NCBI RefSeq assembly: GCF_044377035.1
Contig: NZ_JBILJW010000001.1
Span: 124,001 to 188,000, forward strand
Direction: 5' to 3'
DNA: 64,000 bases
Source of the DNA: Silanimonas sp044377035
GTDB taxonomy: Bacteria > Pseudomonadota > Gammaproteobacteria > Xanthomonadales > Xanthomonadaceae
Each line of letters begins with the position of its first letter. Positions within the stretch are counted from its first letter, which is position 1. This document shows, piece by piece, positions 37,077-45,331 of the stretch. The position numbers and the translations under genes are program-made. The notes beneath the pieces were generated by a model. It made no database searches and was not told where the DNA came from. It saw only the letters and a program-made list of their open reading frames with translations.

Positions 37077-38917
37077 TGCGAGCCGCGCTCGTCGGCAACC
37101 CCAACTGCGGCAAGACCGCGCTGTTCAACCGCATCACCGGCAGTCGGCAGAAGGTGGCGAACTACGCCGGCGTCACCGTCGAGCGCAAGGAGGGCCGCGC
37201 GCGGCTCGCCTCCGGCCGTGAACTCGCCATCCTCGACCTCCCCGGCGCTTACAGCCTGCAGGCCGCCAGCCTCGACGAAGCGGTAACCCGCGACCTGCTG
37301 CGCGGCTTCTATCCCGGTGAGCCCGCGCCCGACCTGCTGCTCTGCGTGGTCGATGCCACCAACCTGCGCCTGCACTTGCGCTTCGTTCTGGAGCTGAAGG
37401 CGCTGGGCAAGCCGATGCTGGTGGTGCTGAACCTCGTCGATGCCGCCGAACGGCGCGGCATCGCCATCGACATCGCGCGCCTTTCCGCGGAACTCGGCGT
37501 GCCCGTGGTTCCCACCGTCGCCGTGCAGCGCGGCGGTGCGGATGCGCTGCTGGCCGCCATCGACGCCGGCAAGGCCCGCCTGCCACCGGCCGCCGCGGCG
37601 AACGCGATGCCCGACGCCGAGGCCCTGCATGCGGAAGTGCATCGCTTGCTTGATGCCGCCGTGCGGCTGCCGCCCGCCGCGCTCACGGTCGAAGACCGGC
37701 TCGACCGCATCGCGCTGCATCCGGTGCTCGGCTTCGTGCTGCTCGCCGTCGTGATGTTCCTGATGTTCCAGGCCGTGTATGCGTGGGCCGAACCGCTGAT
37801 GGCCGGCATCGAGTCCGCCACCGCGTGGCTGGGCGCTACGGTCGCCGCGTGGATGCCGGCCGGGCCGCTGAAGAGCCTCGTCGTCGATGGCCTCATCGCC
37901 GGGCTCGGCGGCGTGGTGGTGTTCCTGCCGCAGATCCTGATCCTCTTCCTCTTCATCCTCGCGCTCGAGGAGAGCGGCTACCTGCCGCGAGCGGCCTTCC
38001 TGCTCGATCGCGTGATGGCGGGCGTCGGGCTCTCCGGCCGCAGCTTCATCCCGCTGCTGTCGAGCTTCGCCTGCGCCGTGCCCGGCATCATGGCCACGCG
38101 CAGCATCCAGGACCCGCGCGACCGCCTCGCCACCATCCTGGTCGCGCCGCTGATGACCTGCTCCGCGCGCCTGCCGGTGTATGCGCTGCTCATCGGTGCC
38201 TTCATCCCGCAGCGCGACGTGCTGGGCGTGTTCAACCTGCAGGGCCTCGTGCTCTTCGCGCTGTACGCCGCGGGCATCCTCTCGGCGCTCGCCGTGTCGT
38301 GGGTGATGAAGCGCTGGCGCCGCGACACCCGCGAGCACGCGCTTCTGCTGGAGCTTCCCGCCTATCGATGGCCGAACCCGCGCGACGTCGCCATCGGCCT
38401 CTACGAGCGCGCGGCGATCTTCCTGAAGCGCGTGGGTGGCATCCTGCTCGCCCTCACGGTGCTGCTGTGGTTCCTCGCCAGCTACCCGGCGCCGCCCGAC
38501 GGCGCCACCGGGGCCGCCATCGACCACAGCTTCGCCGGCATGATCGGCCACGCCATCGTGCCGCTGTTCGCACCGCTCGGCTTCACCTGGCAGATCTGCA
38601 TCGCGCTGATCCCGGCCATGGCCGCGCGTGAGGTGGCGGTCTCGGCGCTGGCCACGGTCTACGCCATTTCCGCCGTCAGCGACGACCAAGCCGGTGCGCT
38701 GGCGCCGCTGATCGCGAACGACTGGTCGCTGGCCACGGCGATCGCGCTGCTGGTGTGGTTCATCTATGCGCCGCAGTGCATCAGCACCCTGGCCACGATC
38801 AAGCGCGAGACCAACAGCTGGCGCCAGACCGGCATCGCCACGGCCTACCTGTTCGCACTGGCGTACGGCGCGACACTGATCGCGTACCAGCTCGCCGTCG
38901 CGATGGGGGCGGGCTGA
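37076..38917 (+). CDS. feoB: Ferrous iron transporter FeoB
   Basis: 613 residues, shorter than the 773-residue E. coli protein but similar in layout: an N-terminal G domain (GNPNCGKTALFNRITG as P-loop, DLPGAYSL as G3, LNLVDAAERRG as G4), a helical GDI-like region, then about nine membrane helices with the conserved gate regions SGRSFIPLLSSFACAVPGIMATRS and LMTCSARLPVY. It imports Fe(II) driven by the G domain. Cytoplasmic membrane. Translationally coupled to feoA and to the following small gene. Confidence 0.96.
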   Translation: MRAALVGNPNCGKTALFNRITGSRQKVANYAGVTVERKEGRARLASGRELAILDLPGAYSLQAASLDEAVTRDLLRGFYPGEPAPDLLLCVVDATNLRLHLRFVLELKALGKPMLVVLNLVDAAERRGIAIDIARLSAELGVPVVPTVAVQRGGADALLAAIDAGKARLPPAAAANAMPDAEALHAEVHRLLDAAVRLPPAALTVEDRLDRIALHPVLGFVLLAVVMFLMFQAVYAWAEPLMAGIESATAWLGATVAAWMPAGPLKSLVVDGLIAGLGGVVVFLPQILILFLFILALEESGYLPRAAFLLDRVMAGVGLSGRSFIPLLSSFACAVPGIMATRSIQDPRDRLATILVAPLMTCSARLPVYALLIGAFIPQRDVLGVFNLQGLVLFALYAAGILSALAVSWVMKRWRRDTREHALLLELPAYRWPNPRDVAIGLYERAAIFLKRVGGILLALTVLLWFLASYPAPPDGATGAAIDHSFAGMIGHAIVPLFAPLGFTWQICIALIPAMAAREVAVSALATVYAISAVSDDQAGALAPLIANDWSLATAIALLVWFIYAPQCISTLATIKRETNSWRQTGIATAYLFALAYGATLIAYQLAVAMGAG

Positions 38918-39144
38918 TGCTGCAGGAGTTCGTTGTTGGCGTTGTCGTGCTGGCCGCCGCGGCCTTCGTGCTGCACGATCGCGCGCCGGGACTGAGCCGT
39001 CGGCTTCGCGTTGCGATGGCCGTGCCGCTCGTGCGCGAGGGGAGGCCCGCTTGGGTGAAGCGGGCAGGGCGCTGGATCGCGCCACTGCGTGTTGCATCGA
39101 ACGGTTGTGGTGGCTGCCCCCCCAAGTGCCGAAACGGGCAGTGA
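38917..39144 (+). CDS. Small FeoB-associated Cys-rich membrane protein (DUF6587-like)
   Basis: 75 residues. One N-terminal membrane helix (EFVVGVVVLAAAAFVLHD), a basic middle and a C-terminal GCGGCPPKC motif. It begins with an ATG overlapping the feoB stop by one base. Many feo operons end with a short membrane protein bearing a CGGC-type tail; a role in FeoB assembly or iron handling is inferred, as with FeoC, but FeoC itself is a winged-helix protein and this is not one. Confidence 0.8.
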   Translation: MLQEFVVGVVVLAAAAFVLHDRAPGLSRRLRVAMAVPLVREGRPAWVKRAGRWIAPLRVASNGCGGCPPKCRNGQ

Positions 39145-39182
39145 AGTGGCGTTGATTGCCCCTTGGACCTCCGCGTGAAGGC

Positions 39183-40790
39183 TTAGCCCGGCACCATCAT
39201 TGCGATGCAGCCGACGAGCGCGCAGGCAATCGAGGAAAGCAGCAGACCGGCGGGCTCAATTCTAATCGTGGCGCGATACTGGTTACGTTCCCAAAGGTCG
39301 CCACTCCGGAGTGCGGCACGGTCGCCCGCAACGTACGCTAACCAGACGATCCAACAGGCGAAAAGGACACAGAGCTCGGGAACAACTATCGCGAAAACAA
39401 TCCTCACCACCGCCACCATGGCGAACGACAGTAGAACGACGGCGGCAGTGGATCCAAGGAGTCGCTGCGTGGTGAGCAGCGCGACGCCGATGTATGCGAG
39501 ACAGGCGGCTCCCTCAGCATTGGGATCGATGCTCATCCAGACCGAGGAGCCAAGCAGGGTCCACTGACTGATGCGATGTGCCGCAGGCGTGCGGGAGTCG
39601 TTCTCCAAACGGTCGGACCATCGCACAACAGCCGATATGCACGTTCGCATTGCGCGGATGAGCAGTGTCCAGCAATCAATCATTGCCACGCCGGCCGTCC
39701 AAAGTGCGATGAATACGATGGAGAGCGAGATCGGCGCCGGCACGTGCCTGCCGAAGAGTTGTAGTGAATGCTCGATCATCAGGTAAACGATCGCCGCGAA
39801 AGGCAAAGCCCAGGCCGCTCCACGAGTCGCATGGAACGCCAGCCCTGGAATCGTAAGGCGGCTGTCGTTACTGATTGATCGAAGCCAAGCTTGCGTCTCT
39901 GGCGCCACAAGGAAGTTGACTTGAGGGCTTTGGGTTGACTCGAGGCGATCAAGCAACTCCAAGGTTTTCTTTAGATTCCGCGGCAACGCGAGCCAAAGGA
40001 GCGAAGGCACCCCTGGCAACCGCGTCCGAAGAAAATGCCAAGCCGGTAGGTGAACGCGTCCCTCCATATGCGGTTCGCCGCGCGATTGGGCCTCGATGGC
40101 GGAAAGAAGCTGGTCCAGAGCGATTTTGGCGGCGGCTTCTCGGGCACTCGCCATCTGCTCGTCGCTCGGCATCTCGAGCTCCGGCGCAGCGGGGAACTGG
40201 AGGCTGTACTCGATTTCCCGAACGCGATCGATGATGGCTGGGTGCAGCTGGAGCTTCGCGTCTATCCCGAAGAAGTCAAAAACAGTGTCGACATGTTCTC
40301 GGCTTGTTCGCAGCTGGTGGATTCGATTCGACAATGCTTCGGCGACGAAAGGGATAAGTGCCCACTTCAGGTCGACCGAAAACAGGTCTGGATGGTCGTC
40401 GAGCCAACGGCGGAGGTCTTCCGGGCGTTCGTGGGTCAGCCTTGGCGCCAAATCATCAAAAAAGGCCGTGAAGTCGAAACCTCGTTCCATCTCCGCCGGC
40501 GGCGCCTCGGGCGAGGGAGGATCGATCAGGCGCCCAAGCTCGGGCGGCGCGTCGTTGGCGCTATCGCCGGCGGCCGGCTTTGCCTCGGCGGTTGGCGCTT
40601 TCTGTTCCGCCTCGCGCTCGCGGTGCTTTGCTGCGCCCAATGCCCACTCGTAGGCGTCGTTCAGCCGCTGGAAGCCGATCGGATCCTCGTCGGGTCTCGT
40701 GGTCTTCAGGGCGCGCGCGTAAGCACGCTTGATCGCCTTCGCATCAGCGTCGTCGCCGATGGCAAGGATGTCCCAAGGCGTCGCGCTCAT
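39183..40790 (-). CDS. Membrane J-domain-like protein with RPD in place of HPD
   Basis: 535 residues. Residues 2-50 resemble a J domain (PWDILAIGDDADAKAIKRAYARALKTTRPDEDPIGFQRLNDAYEWAL), but the catalytic HPD reads RPD. A charged linker and a soluble helical region follow, and the last 220 residues hold about seven membrane helices. It overlaps the hscC stop by 4 nt. HscC of E. coli works with the J proteins DjlB and DjlC, so this is the likely partner, tethered to the membrane. Base composition is clearly less GC-rich and codon bias weaker than in neighbours, suggesting a later acquisition or relaxed constraint. Substrate unknown. Confidence 0.75.
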   Translation of the reverse strand: MSATPWDILAIGDDADAKAIKRAYARALKTTRPDEDPIGFQRLNDAYEWALGAAKHREREAEQKAPTAEAKPAAGDSANDAPPELGRLIDPPSPEAPPAEMERGFDFTAFFDDLAPRLTHERPEDLRRWLDDHPDLFSVDLKWALIPFVAEALSNRIHQLRTSREHVDTVFDFFGIDAKLQLHPAIIDRVREIEYSLQFPAAPELEMPSDEQMASAREAAAKIALDQLLSAIEAQSRGEPHMEGRVHLPAWHFLRTRLPGVPSLLWLALPRNLKKTLELLDRLESTQSPQVNFLVAPETQAWLRSISNDSRLTIPGLAFHATRGAAWALPFAAIVYLMIEHSLQLFGRHVPAPISLSIVFIALWTAGVAMIDCWTLLIRAMRTCISAVVRWSDRLENDSRTPAAHRISQWTLLGSSVWMSIDPNAEGAACLAYIGVALLTTQRLLGSTAAVVLLSFAMVAVVRIVFAIVVPELCVLFACWIVWLAYVAGDRAALRSGDLWERNQYRATIRIEPAGLLLSSIACALVGCIAMMVPG

Positions 40791-42484
40791 CGGTGCAGCC
40801 GCGCGTCGAAGGCGTCGAGCGCCTCCTCGAAGGAGGCGCGGTGCGCCGCGACGAGGTCGCGGTCCTGCGTCAACAACGCCGACTGGAACTGCACGATCAT
40901 TCCCTGCAGCTGCTTGCGGTCTTCGCCCAGCGCTTCAGCGAAGAGGCGTTCGGCGCGCGCGATGATCGCGATGTTGGGTTGCTCGTCGCGCGGATGCACC
41001 TTCAGCGCCGCCAACTCGGCCAGCCTCGCCTTCACTTCGGCGTCGTCGAGGCCGGAACCGTCCTGCACGATGACCAGTTCGCGAACGACTCCCGACTTCT
41101 GCACCTTGGCCTCGACCTGCAGGACACCGTTGATGTCGTAGGTGAACCGCACATCGACACCGCGCTCTTCGGGGTTGCCCGGTGGCAGGGGGATGTCGAG
41201 GGCGCCGAGGGCGATGTTGTGCTCGACGCGGGGGTTTTCCCCTTGGAAGACGTGCAGTTTCACCGTCGACTGGTGCGCATGCACCGGGGTGTACTCGCGA
41301 ACGCGGCTCACCGGCACCGTGCTGTTGCGCTCGATGATCGGGTCGAAATGGCCGTCGCTGCGCACGCCATTGCCGAGGTCCATGCTGATGGCCACGCCGA
41401 GCGAGTGCGGGCAGACGTCGGTGAGGACGATCTCCTCGAGCGTTTGGTCGCGCCCCTTGAGGCCAGCCGCCACGCAGGCGCCGTGGGCGATGGCTTCGTC
41501 GGGCGCGACGTGGCGCAGCGGCAGCCTGCCCAGCAGACGCGCGGCGAGGCGCGAAAGCTGCGGCATCCGCGAGGCGCCGCCCACCATCACGATCTCCGCG
41601 AGGTGGGGGCCGCGCAGGCCCGCATCGCGGATCGCGCGTTCGATCGGCGCGCGCATTCGCGCCACCAGCGGCGAGATCACCTCGTCGAAGCGGTCGATGT
41701 CGAGCGTGACGGCGTATTCCCGGCCGCCCAGCGTCAGGGCGATCTGGGCCGGTTGGCCGGCGCAGAGCTGGCGCTTCGCGACTTCCGCGCGCTGCCGCAG
41801 CAGGCTCGCGTCGCCGGCAGGCAGCGTGGTCCGGAGCGCGCCGGTTTCCACGAGGAAATGCTGCTCCAGCGCCTCGGTGAAGTCATCGCCGCCGAGGAAG
41901 TTGTCGCCGGCGCTGGCATGCACCTTCACCACGCCGTCGAACAGTTCCAGGATCGAGACGTCGAAGGTCCCGCCGCCGAGATCCAGCACGAGGACGTGGG
42001 CGTCGTCGAGTTTCTCCGCCAGGCCGTAGGCCAATGCGGCCGCCGTGGGTTCGTTGATCAGCCGCTCCACCTTCACCCCGGCCAGTTCTCCGGCGCGGCG
42101 CGTGGCGCGCCGTTGCGCGTCGCCGAAGTAGGCCGGCACGCTGATAACGGCTTCGGTCGGCCGGGCGCCGAGTGCTGCCTCGGCATCGTCGAGCAGCGAG
42201 CGGATCACCAGCGCCGACAGCTCCTCGGGCCGATATGCCCGCTTTCCGAGCGTGGTTTCGCGTTTGCTGCCCATCCAGCGCTTGAAGCTGGCCACGCTCC
42301 GTGTCGGGTGGCTGATCAGGCGATCTTTCGCCGGCTTGCCCACGAGAAGCGTGCCGCTGTCGTCGACGCTGATCGCCGAAGGCGTCAGGAGATCGCCGTG
42401 CGCATTCGGAAAGAGTTTCGGGTTGCCATCGACGAATGCGCCGATGAGGGAATGGGTGGTGCCGAGGTCGATACCGACAATCAT
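40787..42484 (-). CDS. hscC: HscC-type Hsp70 chaperone
   Basis: 565 residues. IGIDLGTTHSLIGAF is phosphate loop 1, LVLDLGGGTFDVSIL phosphate loop 2, MVGGASRMPQLSRLAARLLG the adenosine site, and LINEPTAAALAYGL the connecting helix; all match Hsp70. The C-terminal substrate domain is short, as in E. coli HscC (about 556 residues), and DVCPHSLGVAIS and RNSTVPVSRVREY align with it rather than with DnaK. HscC is a specialised Hsp70 whose clients are poorly known. The gene overlaps its J-protein partner by 4 nt and follows mccB by 61 nt. Confidence 0.9.
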   Translation of the reverse strand: MIVGIDLGTTHSLIGAFVDGNPKLFPNAHGDLLTPSAISVDDSGTLLVGKPAKDRLISHPTRSVASFKRWMGSKRETTLGKRAYRPEELSALVIRSLLDDAEAALGARPTEAVISVPAYFGDAQRRATRRAGELAGVKVERLINEPTAAALAYGLAEKLDDAHVLVLDLGGGTFDVSILELFDGVVKVHASAGDNFLGGDDFTEALEQHFLVETGALRTTLPAGDASLLRQRAEVAKRQLCAGQPAQIALTLGGREYAVTLDIDRFDEVISPLVARMRAPIERAIRDAGLRGPHLAEIVMVGGASRMPQLSRLAARLLGRLPLRHVAPDEAIAHGACVAAGLKGRDQTLEEIVLTDVCPHSLGVAISMDLGNGVRSDGHFDPIIERNSTVPVSRVREYTPVHAHQSTVKLHVFQGENPRVEHNIALGALDIPLPPGNPEERGVDVRFTYDINGVLQVEAKVQKSGVVRELVIVQDGSGLDDAEVKARLAELAALKVHPRDEQPNIAIIARAERLFAEALGEDRKQLQGMIVQFQSALLTQDRDLVAAHRASFEEALDAFDARLHR

Positions 42485-42545
42485 GGAAACCGATCGTCCT
42501 TGAGCGGGGGGCGTGGGGAAGTGGGAAAGGGAGGCGCGGGAGCGA

Positions 42546-44168
42546 TTACATGCGGAACACGCCGTAGCGCTGCTCGGTCGTCGTGGTACGTTCGATCGGC
42601 GCGTTCAGCGCGGCCGACAGCGCGAGGCCCAGAACGCGGCGGGTGTCGGCGGGGTCGATGATGCCGTCGTCCCACAGGCGCGCCGTAGCGTAATACGGGC
42701 TGCCCTGGGTCTCGTATTGCTCGCGGATCGGTGCCTTGAAGGCCTCTTCCTCGTCGGCGCTCCACGCCTTGCCGGCAGCCTCGAGTCCATCACGCTTCAC
42801 CGTGGCGAGCACGCTGGCGGCCTGTTCGCCGCCCATCACCGAGATGCGCGCGTTCGGCCACATCCACAGGAAGCGCGCGCCGTAGGCGCGGCCGCACATC
42901 GCGTAGTTGCCGGCGCCGAAGCTGCCGCCGATGACCACGGTGAACTTCGGCACGTGCGAGCAGGCCACGGCCGTCACCATCTTGGCGCCGTCCTTCGCGA
43001 TGCCGGCGTTTTCGTACTTCCGGCCCACCATGAAGCCGGTGATGTTCTGCAGAAACACCAGCGGGATGTTGCGCTGGTTGCACAGCTCGATGAAGTGCGC
43101 GCCCTTCAGCGCGCTCTCCGCGAACAGGATGCCGTTGTTGGCGACGATGCCGACGGGATAGCCGTGCAGGTGGGCGAAGCCGCACACCAGCGTGGTGCCG
43201 TAGCGCGCCTTGAACTCCTGGAACTCGCTGCCGTCGACGAGGCGCGCGATGACCTCGCGGATGTCGAAGGGCTTGCGGGTGTCCTTGGGCACGACGCCGT
43301 AGAGCTGCTCGGCCGGATACATCGGCTCGCGCGGGGGCTGCGTGGCGACGTTGGGCGCCTTCTTGCGATTCAGATGGGCCAGCACGTCACGGGCGATGGC
43401 GAGCGCGTGGCGGTCGTCCTCGGCGTAGTGGTCGGCCACGCCGGAAATGCGCGTGTGCACGTCGGCGCCGCCGAGCGCTTCGGCATCGACGACTTCGCCG
43501 GTCGCGGCCTTCACCAGCGGCGGGCCGCCGAGGAAGATCGTGCCCTGCTCCTTGACGATGATCGACTCGTCGCACATCGCCGGCACATAGGCGCCGCCGG
43601 CCGTACAGCTGCCCATCACCACCGCCACCTGCGGGATGCCGAGGCCGCTCATGCGCGCCTGGTTGTAGAAGATGCGGCCGAAGTGCTCCTTGTCCGGGAA
43701 CACCTCGTCCTGAAGCGGTAGGAAGGCGCCGCCGGAATCGACGAGGTACACGCAGGGAAGGCGGTTCTCGAGGGCAACTTCCTGCGCGCGGAGGTGCTTC
43801 TTCACCGTCATCGGGAAGTAGGTGCCACCCTTGACCGTCGCATCATTGGCGACGACGACGACCTGCTGGCCGTGCACGTTGCCGATGCCGCAGATCATCC
43901 CGGCGGCCGGTGCGGCGCCGTCGTAAAGGCCTTCGGCGGCCAAGGGCGCGATCTCGAGGAAGGGCGAGCCCGGGTCGAGCAGGGCTTCGATGCGCTCGCG
44001 GGGCAGCAGCTTGCCGCGCTCCGTGTGTTTCGTCCGGGCCTTCTCCCCGCCGCCCTCGGCCGCGCGCGCGAGGCGCTGGTCGAGTTCGCTGACATTGGCC
44101 TTCAGTGCGTCGGCGTTGGCGAGGAAATCCGGCGATCGCGGATCGATCTGGCTGTGCAGCTGGGGCAT
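42546..44168 (-). CDS. mccB: Methylcrotonyl-CoA carboxylase beta (carboxyltransferase) subunit
   Basis: 540 residues, two crotonase-fold carboxyltransferase halves. CVYLVDSGGAFLPLQDEVFPDKEHFGRIFYNQA and SCTAGGAYVPAMCDESIIVKEQGTIFLGGPPLVKAATGE are characteristic of MCC beta, and ITGFMVGRKYENAGIAKDGAKMVTAVA of the C-terminal half. With MccA it forms 3-methylglutaconyl-CoA from 3-methylcrotonyl-CoA. Unlike the usual liu clusters, it is separated from mccA and instead precedes hscC. The ATG at 44168 begins the conserved N-terminus; longer in-frame sequence is antisense of the next gene. Confidence 0.95.
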   Translation of the reverse strand: MPQLHSQIDPRSPDFLANADALKANVSELDQRLARAAEGGGEKARTKHTERGKLLPRERIEALLDPGSPFLEIAPLAAEGLYDGAAPAAGMICGIGNVHGQQVVVVANDATVKGGTYFPMTVKKHLRAQEVALENRLPCVYLVDSGGAFLPLQDEVFPDKEHFGRIFYNQARMSGLGIPQVAVVMGSCTAGGAYVPAMCDESIIVKEQGTIFLGGPPLVKAATGEVVDAEALGGADVHTRISGVADHYAEDDRHALAIARDVLAHLNRKKAPNVATQPPREPMYPAEQLYGVVPKDTRKPFDIREVIARLVDGSEFQEFKARYGTTLVCGFAHLHGYPVGIVANNGILFAESALKGAHFIELCNQRNIPLVFLQNITGFMVGRKYENAGIAKDGAKMVTAVACSHVPKFTVVIGGSFGAGNYAMCGRAYGARFLWMWPNARISVMGGEQAASVLATVKRDGLEAAGKAWSADEEEAFKAPIREQYETQGSPYYATARLWDDGIIDPADTRRVLGLALSAALNAPIERTTTTEQRYGVFRM

Positions 44169-44236
44169 GGAGGGGGCAGGAGTCTCGACGATAGACCGCG
44201 ATGGTAGCGCCGCGGCTCGCTCCCGTGTCCCCGGCC

Positions 44237-45331
44237 TCAGCCGAAGCGCTGGAGGATGGCCGGCGCGGCGCTCCGAAGCCCCCGCGCGACGACGGCAAAG
44301 GCGTGTCGTTGCCCGGGGGCGAGGCCGCGGGCGTCCGCCGCGGTGTACTCCAGCACGGGCTCGCCGCCGCGGTTCCGCTTGAACTCCCCCGCGCCGGAGC
44401 TGTAGTGGAGGCGGAGGCCTCGCTCCCGAGCTTCGAACAGCAGTCGTGCCATCAATCGGCGGTACAAGCCGAGTGACGCCGGTGCTGTGGTGTCGTAGCC
44501 GATGAGCGGCGTGGTCAGCCAGCCCGCTTGGGCGTACAGGCCGAGGACGCCCACCAGCGCCCCGTTCCAGCGCAGGGCGACGAACTCCAAGGGACCATGC
44601 AGGCGCTGTCGCTCGAAGAACGCGGCGGTGAAGTCCGGGTTCCACGCCGAATGCTTGTCGATGAAGACCGCTCGGAAGCAGCGCCGCAGGGCCGGCAGGT
44701 CGCTTTCGCGCAAGGCCTCATGCGTGACCCAGGAGACCTCGGGATCCTTCATCAGCTTTTGGTCGCGTCGCACGTGGTTGCGCTTCCAGAGCGACGAATC
44801 GTCGGGATCGCAGAGATAGACCTGCCTCGCCGGCAGCATCTGCCATCCCTGCCGCACCAGGGTCTCGGAGAGTCCGCCATCGACGGCGCCGCAGACATTG
44901 CGCCACAGGCGCAGCCGGCCGGGCGCGGACGCCGCAGCCCAGGCCTCGAGGGCAGGGACGGCGCCCGCCAGCCCGGGGGCGGGCAACTGGGTCGAAAAAA
45001 GTGGGTTGTCGAACCATGCGCAACGATGGAAGCCCGCGGCCCGGAGCATGCCCCCGAGGGTGGCACGCAGCGGCAGCGCTGCGAATCGGGCCGGGCGCCG
45101 GCCGTCGATGAGTTCATCGAGCGCGTAATCCAGCCAGGCGGATCGCGCGCCGGCGACGTAGCTGTTGCTGGAGGCTGCGGGCCCGTCGACGAGGACGGGT
45201 ACCCTCAGGCCGCCGGCGTGCACGACATGCGCGATGGCGTCCACGTTGGCGACCCATCCGGAGACCGGACCGGGCTCGTCGGCCAGCCATGCCGACGCCG
45301 GCAGTGGCGCGTCGCGCGATTCCAGCCTCAA
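44237..45331 (-). CDS. GNAT/FemAB-like acyltransferase paired with the BtaA-like gene
   Basis: 364 residues with a TTG start that overlaps the stop of the DUF3419 gene (TTGA). The C-terminal half resembles the acetyltransferase-6/FemAB type of GNAT fold: FRAVFIDKHSAWNPDFTAAFFERQ, VALRWNGALVGVLGLYAQAG and LGLYRRLMARLLFEARERGLRLHYSSGAGEFKRNRGGEP. The N-terminal half has weaker similarity. No membrane segment is seen. The coupling to a BtaA-like enzyme suggests that it acts on the same product, perhaps on an amino group; that is inference. Longer in-frame sequence upstream overlaps the neighbour and is not used. Confidence 0.65.
   Translation of the reverse strand: MRLESRDAPLPASAWLADEPGPVSGWVANVDAIAHVVHAGGLRVPVLVDGPAASSNSYVAGARSAWLDYALDELIDGRRPARFAALPLRATLGGMLRAAGFHRCAWFDNPLFSTQLPAPGLAGAVPALEAWAAASAPGRLRLWRNVCGAVDGGLSETLVRQGWQMLPARQVYLCDPDDSSLWKRNHVRRDQKLMKDPEVSWVTHEALRESDLPALRRCFRAVFIDKHSAWNPDFTAAFFERQRLHGPLEFVALRWNGALVGVLGLYAQAGWLTTPLIGYDTTAPASLGLYRRLMARLLFEARERGLRLHYSSGAGEFKRNRGGEPVLEYTAADARGLAPGQRHAFAVVARGLRSAAPAILQRFG

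Noticed and set aside
39156..39341. Short plus-strand frame after the CGGC protein gene.
   Set aside because: It overlaps the 3' end of the J-protein gene in antisense, has no ribosome-binding site and no protein-like composition.
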